NCBI RefSeq assembly: GCF_001700435.1 | Contig: NZ_LYPC01000030.1 | Location: 186,001-250,000, forward strand | DNA length: 64,000 nucleotides | From: Paenibacillus pectinilyticus | GTDB lineage: Bacteria > Bacillota > Bacilli > Paenibacillales > NBRC-103111 | Direction of reading: 5' to 3' | In this document: positions 37,239 through 46,794 of the stretch, in pieces | Numbering within the stretch: position 1 is the stretch's first letter | How the letters are laid out: each line of letters opens with the position of its first letter | Made by a program: the position numbers and the translations under genes | The notes under the pieces: generated by a model | Told to the model about the DNA's origin: nothing | Seen by the model: the letters and a program-made list of their open reading frames with translations, nothing else | Database searches by the model: none

Positions 37239-38891
37239 TCATAGTATCTTCTCCGGATATAGCAGTAGGTACGCCCGGATTCCTACTTGCAGCGCTAATC
37301 TTTTCTCAGGAAGTATATAGTCAGCGCCAAGCAGTTCTTCGATTTTATCAAGTCGATAATAAAGCGATTGCCTTACGATAAAAAGCTGCTGCGCAGCAAT
37401 CTGCTTCGAGCCATCATGGTCTAGATAGATCTTAAGGGTACGCAGAAGTTCACTGCCTTTCAGCACATCATGGTCGATAATCGGCCCGAGATACGTTCGC
37501 ACAAATGACTCCAGAATCCCTTTATCCGCCATATGAAAAAAAAGCTCAAATACCCCTAACTCATCGTGAAACATGACTTTCTTCTGTTGCAAAACCGCCA
37601 GTGACAGTGCTTGCAGCGCCTCCTGATAGCTCTTGTGGGCATGCAGTAAGTTGTGATTAGGCTGCCCGACCCCAATTTTCAACTGTATGCTCTCGTCAGC
37701 CTTCATATCCTGGAGGGACGAAAAAACGTGCTGCAGCCGCTCCTTCGTTTGCTTCTTTTGCGCCTTATCGAACGCCATGACGACAAGTCTGTTGTGTTTC
37801 AGCGTGATGATGGGATGAAATAGCTGTCTCTCAAAAATGGATCTCACAGCAAGCGACAAATGCAATCCAGCAGACTCTATCCCGTCTTCTTCAACAGATA
37901 GACCTTCCTCATGCTCCTCTTCGAATTCAATCAATATCACCTGATAAGGCAGTACACTTAACCGCTTATATTCAGCCCCGATCAGCGCCTTGATCTGCTC
38001 TGCATCGTGAATGCGCATCTGAAGAAGATCATCGACCCACAGCGTCTGCGAATATAATTTTCGCTCTTCCATGTAGCGTTTCCGGAGCAAGTCCTGTGCA
38101 ATAGAGAGAGAAGCGGAATCTAGAATTAAAAACTCATATTCCATCGGCTTCCGATCAAGCACGAGTAAAAGGTTAGCCCAGGTTTTGCCCATAGCTCCTA
38201 CGGGCTGGACAATCACTGTCAGGCCACCAAAAACTTCAACAGAAGGTACAGCTCCCGAACTCTCATTCCCACTTTCTGCGCTTCGATTCGAAAGAAAAGA
38301 CAGCCATTGTGCGGACTCCTTCTTTCCTACAGGAGGCGTGAACTTAGGTTGACCATCGACGGGCACATAAATAACTTGCGCACGCGTACTCCTTTGCAAA
38401 AGCGCAAGCACATGTGAAACGCCCTGGGAGGTCAGTGTCATGCGATGAAATTCACGAGATATTTTCTCCAAATCCTGAAGAGCGATATGATGCTGATTAA
38501 TAATATGAGCATGAATATCTTGCGTAATATCAATGAATCGCACCGCTTCTCGGAAAATAATCAATGGGAAACCCCGTGCCTCTGCCGCATCAATCCATGC
38601 TTGGGGAACAGAGCTGATATAGTGCCCCATTTCCAAACACAAACAGGACACGCTGCGATGGATTAACTGCTCCAAATAGATCATGAACGAATTCGTATCC
38701 TGTTTGAACGCTGCCCCTGTGGTTAGAATCATCTCGCCTCCTTGGAGTAGTTGTTCAAACTGTATTACTTCAATGATGTGAACCCACCGTACCAACTGTC
38801 CTAAGCCCACCCTGCCAGCCGCGATGTAGGCATGCCCAAAGGAAGGGCGTTTCAACACTTCTTCAACCGTTAATTGATATTGTTGATGCAC
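37239..38891 (-). CDS. PucR-family activator, likely regulator of ald (AdeR-like)
   Basis: 550 residues. An N-terminal PucR domain (LTVEEVLKRPSFGHAYIAAG, RWVHIIE, GGEMILTTG) is followed by a central GGDEF-like sensor region and a C-terminal helix-turn-helix (ELLRTLKIYLDHDGSKQIAAQ, LFIVRQSLYYRLDKIEELLG). B. subtilis AdeR, of the same family, activates ald; the 120-base gap to ald on the same strand fits that role. Confidence 0.85.
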   Translation of the reverse strand: MHQQYQLTVEEVLKRPSFGHAYIAAGRVGLGQLVRWVHIIEVIQFEQLLQGGEMILTTGAAFKQDTNSFMIYLEQLIHRSVSCLCLEMGHYISSVPQAWIDAAEARGFPLIIFREAVRFIDITQDIHAHIINQHHIALQDLEKISREFHRMTLTSQGVSHVLALLQRSTRAQVIYVPVDGQPKFTPPVGKKESAQWLSFLSNRSAESGNESSGAVPSVEVFGGLTVIVQPVGAMGKTWANLLLVLDRKPMEYEFLILDSASLSIAQDLLRKRYMEERKLYSQTLWVDDLLQMRIHDAEQIKALIGAEYKRLSVLPYQVILIEFEEEHEEGLSVEEDGIESAGLHLSLAVRSIFERQLFHPIITLKHNRLVVMAFDKAQKKQTKERLQHVFSSLQDMKADESIQLKIGVGQPNHNLLHAHKSYQEALQALSLAVLQQKKVMFHDELGVFELFFHMADKGILESFVRTYLGPIIDHDVLKGSELLRTLKIYLDHDGSKQIAAQQLFIVRQSLYYRLDKIEELLGADYILPEKRLALQVGIRAYLLLYPEKIL

Positions 38892-39195
38892 GGGCTGTCA
38901 CTTCTCTCTTTTCTGTCTACTCGTCACCTAAAGCTACTAACAGTATTTCATTGAGAGTGTTTGTGAATATTGAAAGGGAATGACACTTCTTGATACGCTT
39001 CATTTCCTTGGTCTGCACGAAAATGAGGCTGTATCGAAAGTACATGGTACACGAGGTTATCGAAGACATCGCGCTTTAATACTTAATAAAGTAGGGGAAC
39101 CACTCTCAAGGCACACCCTTATATAACCGCACATGCCCTACTAAGGCATACGACTCACTCAGTTGATTCAACTTGAGTATGTAGATAATCTCTAA
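38892..39195. other. no gene seen; left flank of the collapsed duplicate
   Basis: No open frame, RNA gene or repeat could be supported. It runs from the PucR start to the first base that aligns with the 55-kb locus (about 39196). Confidence 0.5.
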
Positions 39196-39297
39196 ACGGA
39201 GGGGCTATTGTTCTGCATGCGTGATACGGACACACCACTTTTTAAGGCGATTTCAATAGTAATCGTACTCTTCAGAACGAATACATTCATTTACAAA
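39196..39297 (-). pseudogene. remnant of the LacI regulator (N-terminus), duplicate copy
   Basis: The top strand CGGAGGGGCTATTGTTC onward aligns with 56143-56266, the DNA-binding end of the intact LacI gene, with several substitutions and a nine-base deletion near 39228. The rest of the gene is gone. Confidence 0.8.
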
Positions 39298-39350
39298 TCT
39301 TGCCACTAGTTAGATTTTAGCGCACGTAATCAAGCTGCGCAATAGGTTTT

Positions 39351-39506
39351 TGATAACGATACCAATAAATTTGAATATAAATGAGTTCTATTAAATACCG
39401 CTATATATTTTCCACTAATCAATAAATATGGTATTGACAGCGATTACATTTGACTGGTAAGCTTCTTTGTGACCGGTCAATAAATTTTTAAATGGTAACG
39501 TTATCA
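39351..39506. promoter_or_regulatory. relic promoter and two LacI-type operators, duplicate copy
   Basis: TGATAACGATACCA at 39351-39364 and TGGTAACGTTATCA at 39493-39506 correspond to the operators at 56307 and 56449. Between them TTGACA at 39434 aligns with the -35 at 56389, though the -10 (TAAGCT after 18 bases) is weaker. They could still regulate the surviving binding-protein gene about 430 bases downstream. Confidence 0.65.
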
Positions 39507-39527
39507 AAAATGCTGAGGATGTATTCC

Positions 39528-39690
39528 ATAACAAATCAGTTTTCAAGATTGGTGATTGCGGTCGATCTGGGAGATACAAGCATTCTGTTAGGGGAGGCCA
39601 CTGCGGAGGGAGAAGTCTAGCGATACGAAGAATTAAGCAATCGCTCAACAGAAAATTATCGATGCGATATATGATTTTAAAATGACATTT
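39528..39690 (+). pseudogene. remnant of the ROK kinase gene, duplicate copy
   Basis: Aligns with 56484-56660. The start codon is ATA instead of ATG (GTATTCCATA against GTGTTCCATG). VIAVDLGG-type codons remain recognisable, an in-frame TAG follows GAAGTC at 39617, and the alignment jumps from the kinase to the middle of the isomerase near 39695. Confidence 0.85.
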
Positions 39691-39699
39691 CCATTCTTG

Positions 39700-39880
39700 C
39701 CAGAGCACGTCGACGATCGGCACTTTGGACGAATAGCAAGCTCCTCTAACGCTCATCGTACCTTTCCAGATCCTTGCGCATCACATCGCGAGCGGATGGG
39801 GCATCGACTTGACCAGTCGAATCTACACCGACTTCGGAGTTGCAATGCAGAGCAAGACGCAGCCCAGCAACTACGCCTGA
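39700..39880 (+). pseudogene. remnant of the SIS isomerase gene, duplicate copy
   Basis: CCAGAGCACGTCGACGATCGG at 39699 aligns with 57740-57760; at about 39750 the match jumps to 58410 and runs through the end of the gene (CTCATCGTACCTTTCCAGATC, stop TGA 39878). Two internal deletions have removed most of the gene. Confidence 0.85.
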
Positions 39881-39931
39881 CTGCGAAGGCGAATATTAAG
39901 GTGCAAGTTAATCTAAGGGGGAATCTGCAAT

Positions 39932-41239
39932 ATGAAAAAAATTATAGTCCTGGCATTGGCATCACTCCTGACGTTTTCTGCAACTGCATGCTCAAGCGGC
40001 AATAAAGAGGCAAATAACGGCGTTGGCAACAAGGCTGAAAGCGCCGGTCAGTCTTCAGCACCTGTCAAAAAAGTAAACCTGAAGCTCTGGACCATTTGGC
40101 CTTCCGGAGATTTCAAACCCATACGGGATGAGTTAGTAGCCAAATGGAACAAAGACCATCCTGATATTCAAGTGGACGTAGAATCCGCTGAGAACGACGC
40201 CTATAAAACAAAAGTACAAACTGCAGCAGCGGCTGATGGACTTCCGGATGTTTTCTTTAGCTATGGCGCCGGCTTCTCGAAGCCATTTGTAGATGGCGGA
40301 AAGGTTCTAGCTCTGGACGAATACTTGAAAGATGGAACAAAAGAAAAGCTTACAGCCGGCTCGCTAGACAATTTAACATATAACAGTAAAGTTTATGGCC
40401 TGCCGTATACCATGTGGCTCGGAACTTTTTTCGTTAACCAAGAATTGTTCGACAAGAACAATATTAAAGTACCGACAACCTATACCGAGCTCCTTGAGGC
40501 TGTCAAAGCGTTCCGTGCCAAAGGAATCGATCCGATGGCGGTAGGCGGCAAGGATCTCTGGACGAGCGAGTTTTACCATAACATCTTGGCACTGCGTGAA
40601 GGCGGAACAAAGCTGAATAACGATGCTTTGAGAGGCAAAGCATCCTTTGAAGATGCTGCATTTACGAAAGCGGCAGGAAAGCTTCAGGAATTAGCGAAAG
40701 CGGATGCTTTTATGAAAGGCTACATGGGTTTATCTAGGGATGAGTCGGAGGCCGTGTTCCTCGCAGGTAAAATACCGATGTACTACAATGGCAGCTGGTT
40801 CGCCAAAACTTTGGATACTGCTCCGGATGTTAAAGCCAAAGTGAAGGTTATGAAATTCCCTGTCATCGAAGGAGCCGCAGGAAATGAAAATGAATGGGTT
40901 GGCGGCGTGCTCGACACGTTCATGGTAAGCTCCAAAACCAAGTATCCGGAACAAGCTGTTCAATTCTTGAAGTATTTGACTGAAAATCTCTCAAGCGAAG
41001 GTTACAAGGTGGGGGCTGGATTGCCTACGTGGAAAACGAAGGTCGACGAGTCCAAAATCGATCCTGTATTGAAAGATGTTCTAGCGGCTTTCAATAAATC
41101 CACCGGTGTTGTACCTCTGTATGATTTGTACCTGGGAGGCAAGCAAGGGGAAACGCATATGAACCTTGTGGCGAAGCTTTTGGCAAGCAAAGTAACGCCT
41201 CAAGAATTTGGCGCTCAAATGCAGGCGTTAGAGAGATAA
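39932..41239 (+). CDS. sugar-binding lipoprotein, surviving gene of the collapsed duplicate
   Basis: 435 residues, with AAGGGGGAATCTGCAAT before ATG. Signal peptide and lipobox FSATACSS (Cys at residue 20). After a variable linker, the mature part differs by eye at only about two dozen positions from the binding protein at 58595. It contains no stop or shift although the flanking duplicate genes are destroyed. It has no permeases beside it, so it would need the permeases at 59957-61724, or act as a second receptor for them. Confidence 0.93.
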   Translation: MKKIIVLALASLLTFSATACSSGNKEANNGVGNKAESAGQSSAPVKKVNLKLWTIWPSGDFKPIRDELVAKWNKDHPDIQVDVESAENDAYKTKVQTAAAADGLPDVFFSYGAGFSKPFVDGGKVLALDEYLKDGTKEKLTAGSLDNLTYNSKVYGLPYTMWLGTFFVNQELFDKNNIKVPTTYTELLEAVKAFRAKGIDPMAVGGKDLWTSEFYHNILALREGGTKLNNDALRGKASFEDAAFTKAAGKLQELAKADAFMKGYMGLSRDESEAVFLAGKIPMYYNGSWFAKTLDTAPDVKAKVKVMKFPVIEGAAGNENEWVGGVLDTFMVSSKTKYPEQAVQFLKYLTENLSSEGYKVGAGLPTWKTKVDESKIDPVLKDVLAAFNKSTGVVPLYDLYLGGKQGETHMNLVAKLLASKVTPQEFGAQMQALER

Positions 41240-41252
41240 CTATATTCTTGGA

Positions 41253-41283
41253 AAGGGGGGGGAGTGTATCGCTCCCCCTTTTC
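41253..41283 (+). terminator. stem-loop after the surviving binding-protein gene
   Basis: A G-run ending GGGGGAG pairs with CTCCCCC, followed by TTTTC. It corresponds to the stem-loop at 59909 between binding protein and permease. Homology with the second copy ends shortly after (about 41320, GTGGATCTTGTTTT against ATGGATCGCGTTTT). Confidence 0.75.
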
Positions 41284-41350
41284 GTTGGGGATGATCGTTT
41301 CGTGGATCTTGTTTTTACATTTAGCTTGATCTGAAAAGAGGTGACTCAAA

Positions 41351-42181
41351 TTGGATAAGGGGTTATTCAATCACATTCCGTTCCCGGATACTGGAATTTC
41401 CTTATATGAAAGCAACCACCACAAAGGAGAGTTGGTTTCTGATCATTATCATGATCATTTCCAAGTTCTTTACGCTCTGGAAGGGGAAGGGGAAATCCGT
41501 CTTGATGGAAAGGATTCTGATTTTTCTAAAGATAAGATTGTCATTATCACGCCGAACTGCATGCATTCGATTAAAGCGAAGAGCAAACTGACCGTTCTTG
41601 TTTTAGCTTTTTCAATTCCAGCATTGAAAATGATTAATCCGGCTCAACTTCTTACTTTCATTCAGCATCATTCTGTGCATGTTGAGCTTGATTTATTTAC
41701 AGCCAGTCAAATTCGACCACTATTTAGAAAGATGATGTACCAACAAAAAAACGATGATGTATTGGGCAAGTTAGCTATGCCGGTTTATCTGCTTGAGATT
41801 ATTATTCTCTTATTGAGACAGCAAGATTCCGTTCATATCCAGGATGCCAATGATTTTCGCTCAATTCAAATGAAAGAATATATTGAACTCCATTATTTTG
41901 AAAACATAACAGCAGAAAGCCTTTCTGCATTTTTCGGTGTTTCTACGAGGTATATGAATGACATTTTTAAACGAAAATTCAATGATACTCCTCTGCAATA
42001 CCTACAACAAATTAGAATCAATAAAGCAAAAGAAGTGCTATCGCAAACGGATATAGATATTGTAACGATTTGCTTCGAGGTTGGATATGAAACGTTATCG
42101 ACGTTTTACCGGACATTTAGAAAGTTAGTCGGGATTTCTCCGAATAGATACCGTATATCAGGCAAGACATCAGATCGTTGA
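41351..42181 (+). CDS. AraC-family regulator with N-terminal cupin, TTG start
   Basis: 276 residues; TTG 41351 seven bases after GAGGTGA. The N-terminal cupin (DHYHDHFQVLYALEGEGEIR) binds a small ligand. The C-terminal double helix-turn-helix is complete: ITAESLSAFFGVSTRYMNDI, then DIDIVTICFEVGYETLSTFYRTF and a GISPNRYR end. It precedes the oxidoreductase operon by 130 bases on the same strand and is its likely activator. Confidence 0.9.
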   Translation: MDKGLFNHIPFPDTGISLYESNHHKGELVSDHYHDHFQVLYALEGEGEIRLDGKDSDFSKDKIVIITPNCMHSIKAKSKLTVLVLAFSIPALKMINPAQLLTFIQHHSVHVELDLFTASQIRPLFRKMMYQQKNDDVLGKLAMPVYLLEIIILLLRQQDSVHIQDANDFRSIQMKEYIELHYFENITAESLSAFFGVSTRYMNDIFKRKFNDTPLQYLQQIRINKAKEVLSQTDIDIVTICFEVGYETLSTFYRTFRKLVGISPNRYRISGKTSDR

Positions 42182-42309
42182 TTTTCTCCGATATTGCAAA
42201 CTTGTTTCCGATTTGGATGAGATTATTATTGCTCATTTTCTTAAAATGAAAAGGAGCAAATCTGTTAATTAGCTTAGTCTATAAGCCCAAATCAAGGAGG
42301 AAAACTACG

Positions 42310-43500
42310 ATGACAGTAAAACAAGTTGGGATTATTATGAATGGTGTAACCGGCAGGATGGGGACTCGTCAGCACTTAATTAGATCGATTATAGCCATTC
42401 GTGAACAAGGCGGAGTGCCCCTGGCAAATGGAGATATTATCATGCCAGATCCAATCTTGGTAGGAAGAGATGCCAATAAGCTCCAAGCCTTAGCGGAAAA
42501 GCACAAGATTGACCGTTGGAGCACTAACGTGGATGAGTGTCTCGCAGATCCGTATAATATTATTTATTTCGATTCGCAAACAACGGTTCGACGCGTAGAA
42601 GCAATTAGAAAAGCTATCAAAGCAGGAAAGCACATTTACTGTGAAAAACCAACGGCTACAAGCACGAAAGAATCATTAGAGTTGGCGGAATTGGCCACTC
42701 AGGCAGGAGTGAAAAATGGGGTTGTTCAAGACAAACTATTTTTGCCAGGACTGCTAAAGTTAAAGAGATTGGTGGACTCAGGATTCTTCGGGGAAATGTT
42801 ATCCGTTCGCATGGAGTTCGGGTACTGGGTATTTGAGGGTGACTGGCAAGAAGGGCAGCGGCCTTCCTGGAACTATCGGAAAGAAGACGGCGGCGGAATG
42901 ATTGTCGATATGTTTGCCCATTGGCGATACGTCTTGGATAACTTGTTTGGACATGTTAAGTCGGTTTCCTGCTTAGGCGTGACTCATATTCCACAACGAA
43001 TTGATGAAAAGGGAACTCCCTATGCGTGCACGGCTGATGATGCAGCTTATGCGACTTTTGAGCTTGAAGGCGGCATCATTGCGCAAGTAAATTCATCTTG
43101 GGCAGTGAGAGTAAATCGCGAAGATCTGTTGACCATTCAAGTAGATGGTACGGAAGGAAGCGCGGTTGCTGGTTTAAGGGATTGCAAGGTGCAGCATCGC
43201 GTGAATACGCCAAAACCCGTTTGGAATCCTGATATCGAGAATCCATTTAATTTTAGTGAACAATGGGTGAACGTTCCGGATAATCAAATCTTTGATAACG
43301 GTTTCAAAATACAATGGGAGTTATTCCTAAAGCATGTTGCAGCGGATGAGCCATTTGCATGGAGCTTGTTAGAGGGAGCTAAAGGCACGCAATTGGCTGA
43401 CTTAGGCATTCAATCGTGGGCAGAACGCCGTTGGATTGATGTCCCGGAATTAAGTTTGGGGGTGAAACAGGATGGGGAAACTGTGTACACTGCCAAGTAA
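42310..43500 (+). CDS. Gfo/Idh/MocA-family oxidoreductase
   Basis: 396 residues, ATG after AAGGAGGAAAACTACG. N-terminal Rossmann start (VGIIMNGVTGRMGTRQHLI, slightly atypical glycine pattern) and the family's GKHIYCEKPTATSTKESLEL with catalytic lysine near residue 117. The C-terminal half carries EDGGGMIVDMFAHWRYVLDN with the conserved aspartate and histidine. NAD(P)-dependent oxidation of a sugar or cyclitol hydroxyl. The last 29 bases overlap the next gene. Confidence 0.9.
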   Translation: MTVKQVGIIMNGVTGRMGTRQHLIRSIIAIREQGGVPLANGDIIMPDPILVGRDANKLQALAEKHKIDRWSTNVDECLADPYNIIYFDSQTTVRRVEAIRKAIKAGKHIYCEKPTATSTKESLELAELATQAGVKNGVVQDKLFLPGLLKLKRLVDSGFFGEMLSVRMEFGYWVFEGDWQEGQRPSWNYRKEDGGGMIVDMFAHWRYVLDNLFGHVKSVSCLGVTHIPQRIDEKGTPYACTADDAAYATFELEGGIIAQVNSSWAVRVNREDLLTIQVDGTEGSAVAGLRDCKVQHRVNTPKPVWNPDIENPFNFSEQWVNVPDNQIFDNGFKIQWELFLKHVAADEPFAWSLLEGAKGTQLADLGIQSWAERRWIDVPELSLGVKQDGETVYTAK

Positions 43501-44647
43501 GAATGGCGGAACCTATCAACATGCTGTAGGAAAAGCGGGTGCTTTTACGATCCCGGAGGGTCAATTTAAAAGTAGAGTGGCTTTTTCAGCAGCGCATGTC
43601 GTTTGCGATCCACTGGCTAATAGGGACCCTATTTTAAATGCCAACATTGATTGGAATGATACGCTCGCCTACAGGCGTTATCTTTGGTCACTTGGCCTTT
43701 CGGTAGCAGAAGCGATGGATACAGCCCAGCGTGGGATGGCTCTCCATTGGGATAAGGCTAAGGAGCTAATTGAGCGGTCATCTGCTGAAGCTCGTGCCGT
43801 GGGAGGACGAATTGCCTGCGGGGCGGGTACAGATCATCTCCTCCCCCGATCGTCCGTCACACTTGCGGACGTACAAGCTGCTTATGAGGAGCAATGTGAA
43901 TTCGTAGAAAAGAACAACTCACCAATCATTTTAATGGCGAGCCGGGCGTTAGCTCATTGTGCGCAAGGACCAGAGGATTATGAAAAGTTGTATGCCAATA
44001 TACTCAGACAGGTGTCTAAGCCCGTTATTCTACATTGGTTAGGCGACATGTTTGATCCAGCCCTAGAAGGCTATTGGGGCTACAAAAACCTGGATAATGC
44101 GATGGAAGTTTGCCTGAATGTCATTTGGGACAATAAAGAAAAAGTCGATGGAATCAAAATATCTTTACTCGATGCATCCCGTGAAATTGAGATGCGCAGG
44201 CTTCTTCCTCCCGGGGTTAACATGTACACCGGAGATGATTTTAACTATCCGGAATTAATCAAAGGGGATGAAAAGGGTTACAGTCATGCGCTATTAGGAA
44301 TATTTGATGCGATAGCACCAGCAGCTGCGGTGGCTCTTCATGCTTTGGATAAGAAGGATTACGACACATACTATGATTTATTAGAAAAAACGGTTCCTTT
44401 GTCACGTCATATCTTCCAAACGCCAACCTATTCCTATAAAACCGGAATTGTCTTTATGGCCTACCTGAATGGGCATCAATCGCACTTCCGCATGATTGGC
44501 GGGGCTGAAAGTGCACGATCCATTGTCCACCTTTCTGAGTTATTTGCACTGGCTGATCAAGCTGGGCTTCTATTGGACCCGGAGCTTGCTGCTGAAAGAA
44601 TGAAGCAGGTATTAAACTTAGCGGGTATTCGTCAGGAGGACTTATAA
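43472..44647 (+). CDS. DUF993 protein (dihydrodipicolinate-synthase-like)
   Basis: 391 residues; ATG 43472 follows GGGGGTGAAACAGG inside the upstream gene. AFSAAHVVCDPLANRDP, the conserved WNDTLAYRRYLWSLGLSVAE and RIACGAGTDHL mark DUF993 (PF06187). The family belongs to the TIM-barrel class of aldolase/DHDPS-like enzymes, but I know of no established reaction. Being between an oxidoreductase and a sugar-phosphate isomerase-like protein, a retro-aldol step is a reasonable guess. Confidence 0.88.
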   Translation: MGKLCTLPSKNGGTYQHAVGKAGAFTIPEGQFKSRVAFSAAHVVCDPLANRDPILNANIDWNDTLAYRRYLWSLGLSVAEAMDTAQRGMALHWDKAKELIERSSAEARAVGGRIACGAGTDHLLPRSSVTLADVQAAYEEQCEFVEKNNSPIILMASRALAHCAQGPEDYEKLYANILRQVSKPVILHWLGDMFDPALEGYWGYKNLDNAMEVCLNVIWDNKEKVDGIKISLLDASREIEMRRLLPPGVNMYTGDDFNYPELIKGDEKGYSHALLGIFDAIAPAAAVALHALDKKDYDTYYDLLEKTVPLSRHIFQTPTYSYKTGIVFMAYLNGHQSHFRMIGGAESARSIVHLSELFALADQAGLLLDPELAAERMKQVLNLAGIRQEDL

Positions 44648-44648
44648 A

Positions 44649-45461
44649 GTGGAAGACTTTAAACGATTGAGCCTAAACCAAATGACAACGGAACAGTGGA
44701 GCCTTCGCGAAGCGATTGAGGGCTGTGCACGTGCAGAAGTTCCGTGGATTGCCCCGTGGCGCCATAAAGTGGAGGAATTGGGCTTAAGCACGAGTAAGCG
44801 TCTAATAAAGGATGCTGGGCTCAAGGTTTCAAGCTTGTGCAGAGGAGGCATGTTCCCGGCTGTAACGGCCTCCGAGAGACAAAAAAGGATTGATGATAAT
44901 AAAAGGGCAGTAGAAGAAGCTGCAGAACTAGGAACGGATGTGCTGGTTATGGTTTGCGGCTCCTTGCCTGATCGGGATATCCAATCCGCCAGGCAAATGG
45001 TCGCCGACGGGATTGCGCAATTAGTCCCGTTTGCGAAATCTTATGGGGTGAAATTAGGGATTGAGCCATTGCACCCGATGTATGCTGCTGATCGTTCGGT
45101 TGTTGTCACATTGGACTTGGCCAATACCTTGGCTGAAGCCTACCAACCTAACCAGGTAGGCATTGTCGTCGATGTCTTCCATGTGTGGTGGGATCCTGAT
45201 TTGTATAACCAAATCCATCGAGCCACAGGAAGAATACTAGGTTTTCATGTATGCGATTGGATTATCCCCGTGCCAGATATGTTAAAGGGTCGCGGAATGA
45301 TGGGAGACGGTGTCATCGAAATAAGCCGAATTCGCCAGGCTGTAGAGAAAACCGGCTATAACGGGCCAATTGAAGTGGAAATCTTTAATGAACAAATTTG
45401 GAATCAGCCAGGCGATGAAACGGTCTGTCAAATGAAAGAAAGATACTTAACACACGTATGA
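44649..45461 (+). CDS. sugar phosphate isomerase/epimerase (AP endonuclease 2 fold)
   Basis: 270 residues; GTG 44649 after CAGGAGGACTTATAAA, one base after the preceding stop. TIM barrel with metal ligands visible in order: Glu in GIEPLHPMY, Asp/His in VVDVFHVWWDPD, His in FHVCDW and Glu in IEVEIFNE. Members isomerise sugars or cleave 3-keto sugars. Tight coupling with the two upstream genes means the three act in one route. Confidence 0.9.
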   Translation: MEDFKRLSLNQMTTEQWSLREAIEGCARAEVPWIAPWRHKVEELGLSTSKRLIKDAGLKVSSLCRGGMFPAVTASERQKRIDDNKRAVEEAAELGTDVLVMVCGSLPDRDIQSARQMVADGIAQLVPFAKSYGVKLGIEPLHPMYAADRSVVVTLDLANTLAEAYQPNQVGIVVDVFHVWWDPDLYNQIHRATGRILGFHVCDWIIPVPDMLKGRGMMGDGVIEISRIRQAVEKTGYNGPIEVEIFNEQIWNQPGDETVCQMKERYLTHV

Positions 45462-45529
45462 TAAGAATTAAGGAAGTGATGGATCGTAGTCACTTCTTTT
45501 TCTCATGTGGATGAAGGGAGTCAAATACC

Positions 45530-46687
45530 ATGAAAATAGTGATAGCACCCGACTCTTTTAAAGAAAGCTTAACCGCTCTAGAAGCAGCTAATGCGATTGA
45601 ACAAGGCTTTCGGCAAATATTTCCTAATGCTGACTATGTCAAACTCCCGATGGCCGATGGCGGCGAGGGTACCGTTGAATCGCTTGTTGCCGCTACGAAT
45701 GGTTCCATAATTGAAACAATAGTTACAGGTCCGTTGGGCGAGCCAGTTAAAGCGTTCTTCGGATGGCTTGGCGATGGCACTACGGTTGTCATTGAAATGG
45801 CTGCGGCATCTGGTATACATCTTGTCCCAGCTGACTATAGAAATCCGCTAGTCACAACAACAAGAGGAACTGGTGAATTAATCCTTGCTGCCTTAGATTT
45901 AGGAGTCTCCCGTCTCATTATCGGATTAGGCGGGAGTGCGACAAACGATGGCGGAGCAGGAATGATTCAAGCGCTTGGCGGGAAGCTGCTAGATAGATAT
46001 GGGGCCGAAATCGGTCACGGTGGCGGGGCATTAGCAGAACTAGCCTCTATTGATCTGAAAAATGTAGATCCCAGACTGAGAAATATACAGATAGAGGTTG
46101 CATGTGATGTAAATAATCCATTAACAGGTTTGACGGGTGCATCGGCAGTTTATGGACCGCAAAAGGGCGCTACCCCTGAAATGGTGAACCAGCTTGAACA
46201 TAACCTGGCCCATTTTGCAGAGATATATGAAAGCACATTACAAAAATCAGTCAGGGATATACCTGGAGCAGGAGCAGCAGGCGGCATGGGAGCCGCATTG
46301 ATGGCGTTTCTTTCTGCGGATCTAAAGCCTGGCGTCGATATTGTATTAGAAACCGTTCATTTCGACAACATCGTGAAGGAGGCAGATTTGGTCATTACAG
46401 GGGAAGGGCGAATCGACGCCCAGACGATTTATGGCAAAACGCCTATCGGAGTTGCCAGGGCTTCCAAAAAGTATGGAATTCCTGTGTTCGCCCTTGCTGG
46501 CAGCATTTCTCCAGACAGTGACATCGTCCTTCGCCACGGAATAGACGCCTTATTTAGCATTGTTCCTGGTGTCGTCACCCTTCCGGAAGCATTTGAGCAT
46601 GCTTCTATCAATATGAAGCAAACGGCACGGAACATTGCAGCGGTTTTGAAATTTTCAACTTACAATTATTTCCGATATTGCGAATGA
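45530..46687 (+). CDS. glxK: glycerate kinase, GlxK/GarK family
   Basis: 385 residues. MKIVIAPDSFKESLTALEAA, LPMADGGEGTVESL, GLGGSATNDGGAGM and TGEGRIDAQT are the family signatures. It phosphorylates D-glycerate to 2- or 3-phosphoglycerate, feeding glycolysis. This suggests the operon's substrate is finally split to a three-carbon acid. The last residues (FSTYNYFRYCE) extend beyond the usual end and may reflect loss of the original stop. Confidence 0.93.
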   Translation: MKIVIAPDSFKESLTALEAANAIEQGFRQIFPNADYVKLPMADGGEGTVESLVAATNGSIIETIVTGPLGEPVKAFFGWLGDGTTVVIEMAAASGIHLVPADYRNPLVTTTRGTGELILAALDLGVSRLIIGLGGSATNDGGAGMIQALGGKLLDRYGAEIGHGGGALAELASIDLKNVDPRLRNIQIEVACDVNNPLTGLTGASAVYGPQKGATPEMVNQLEHNLAHFAEIYESTLQKSVRDIPGAGAAGGMGAALMAFLSADLKPGVDIVLETVHFDNIVKEADLVITGEGRIDAQTIYGKTPIGVARASKKYGIPVFALAGSISPDSDIVLRHGIDALFSIVPGVVTLPEAFEHASINMKQTARNIAAVLKFSTYNYFRYCE

Positions 46688-46794
46688 AAATCCGATATGG
46701 GTCAGACACCATGTACAGTTTTCTCTAAAATAATAAGTAAGCTTCCAAGTTTCCTATTGGATAACATGCAACTAATTAAAAGGAGGAATTAAAA

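Noticed and set aside
39415..39756. Minus-strand 113-codon frame
   Set aside because: It runs antisense over the ROK and SIS remnants, which align with the intact locus on the + strand.
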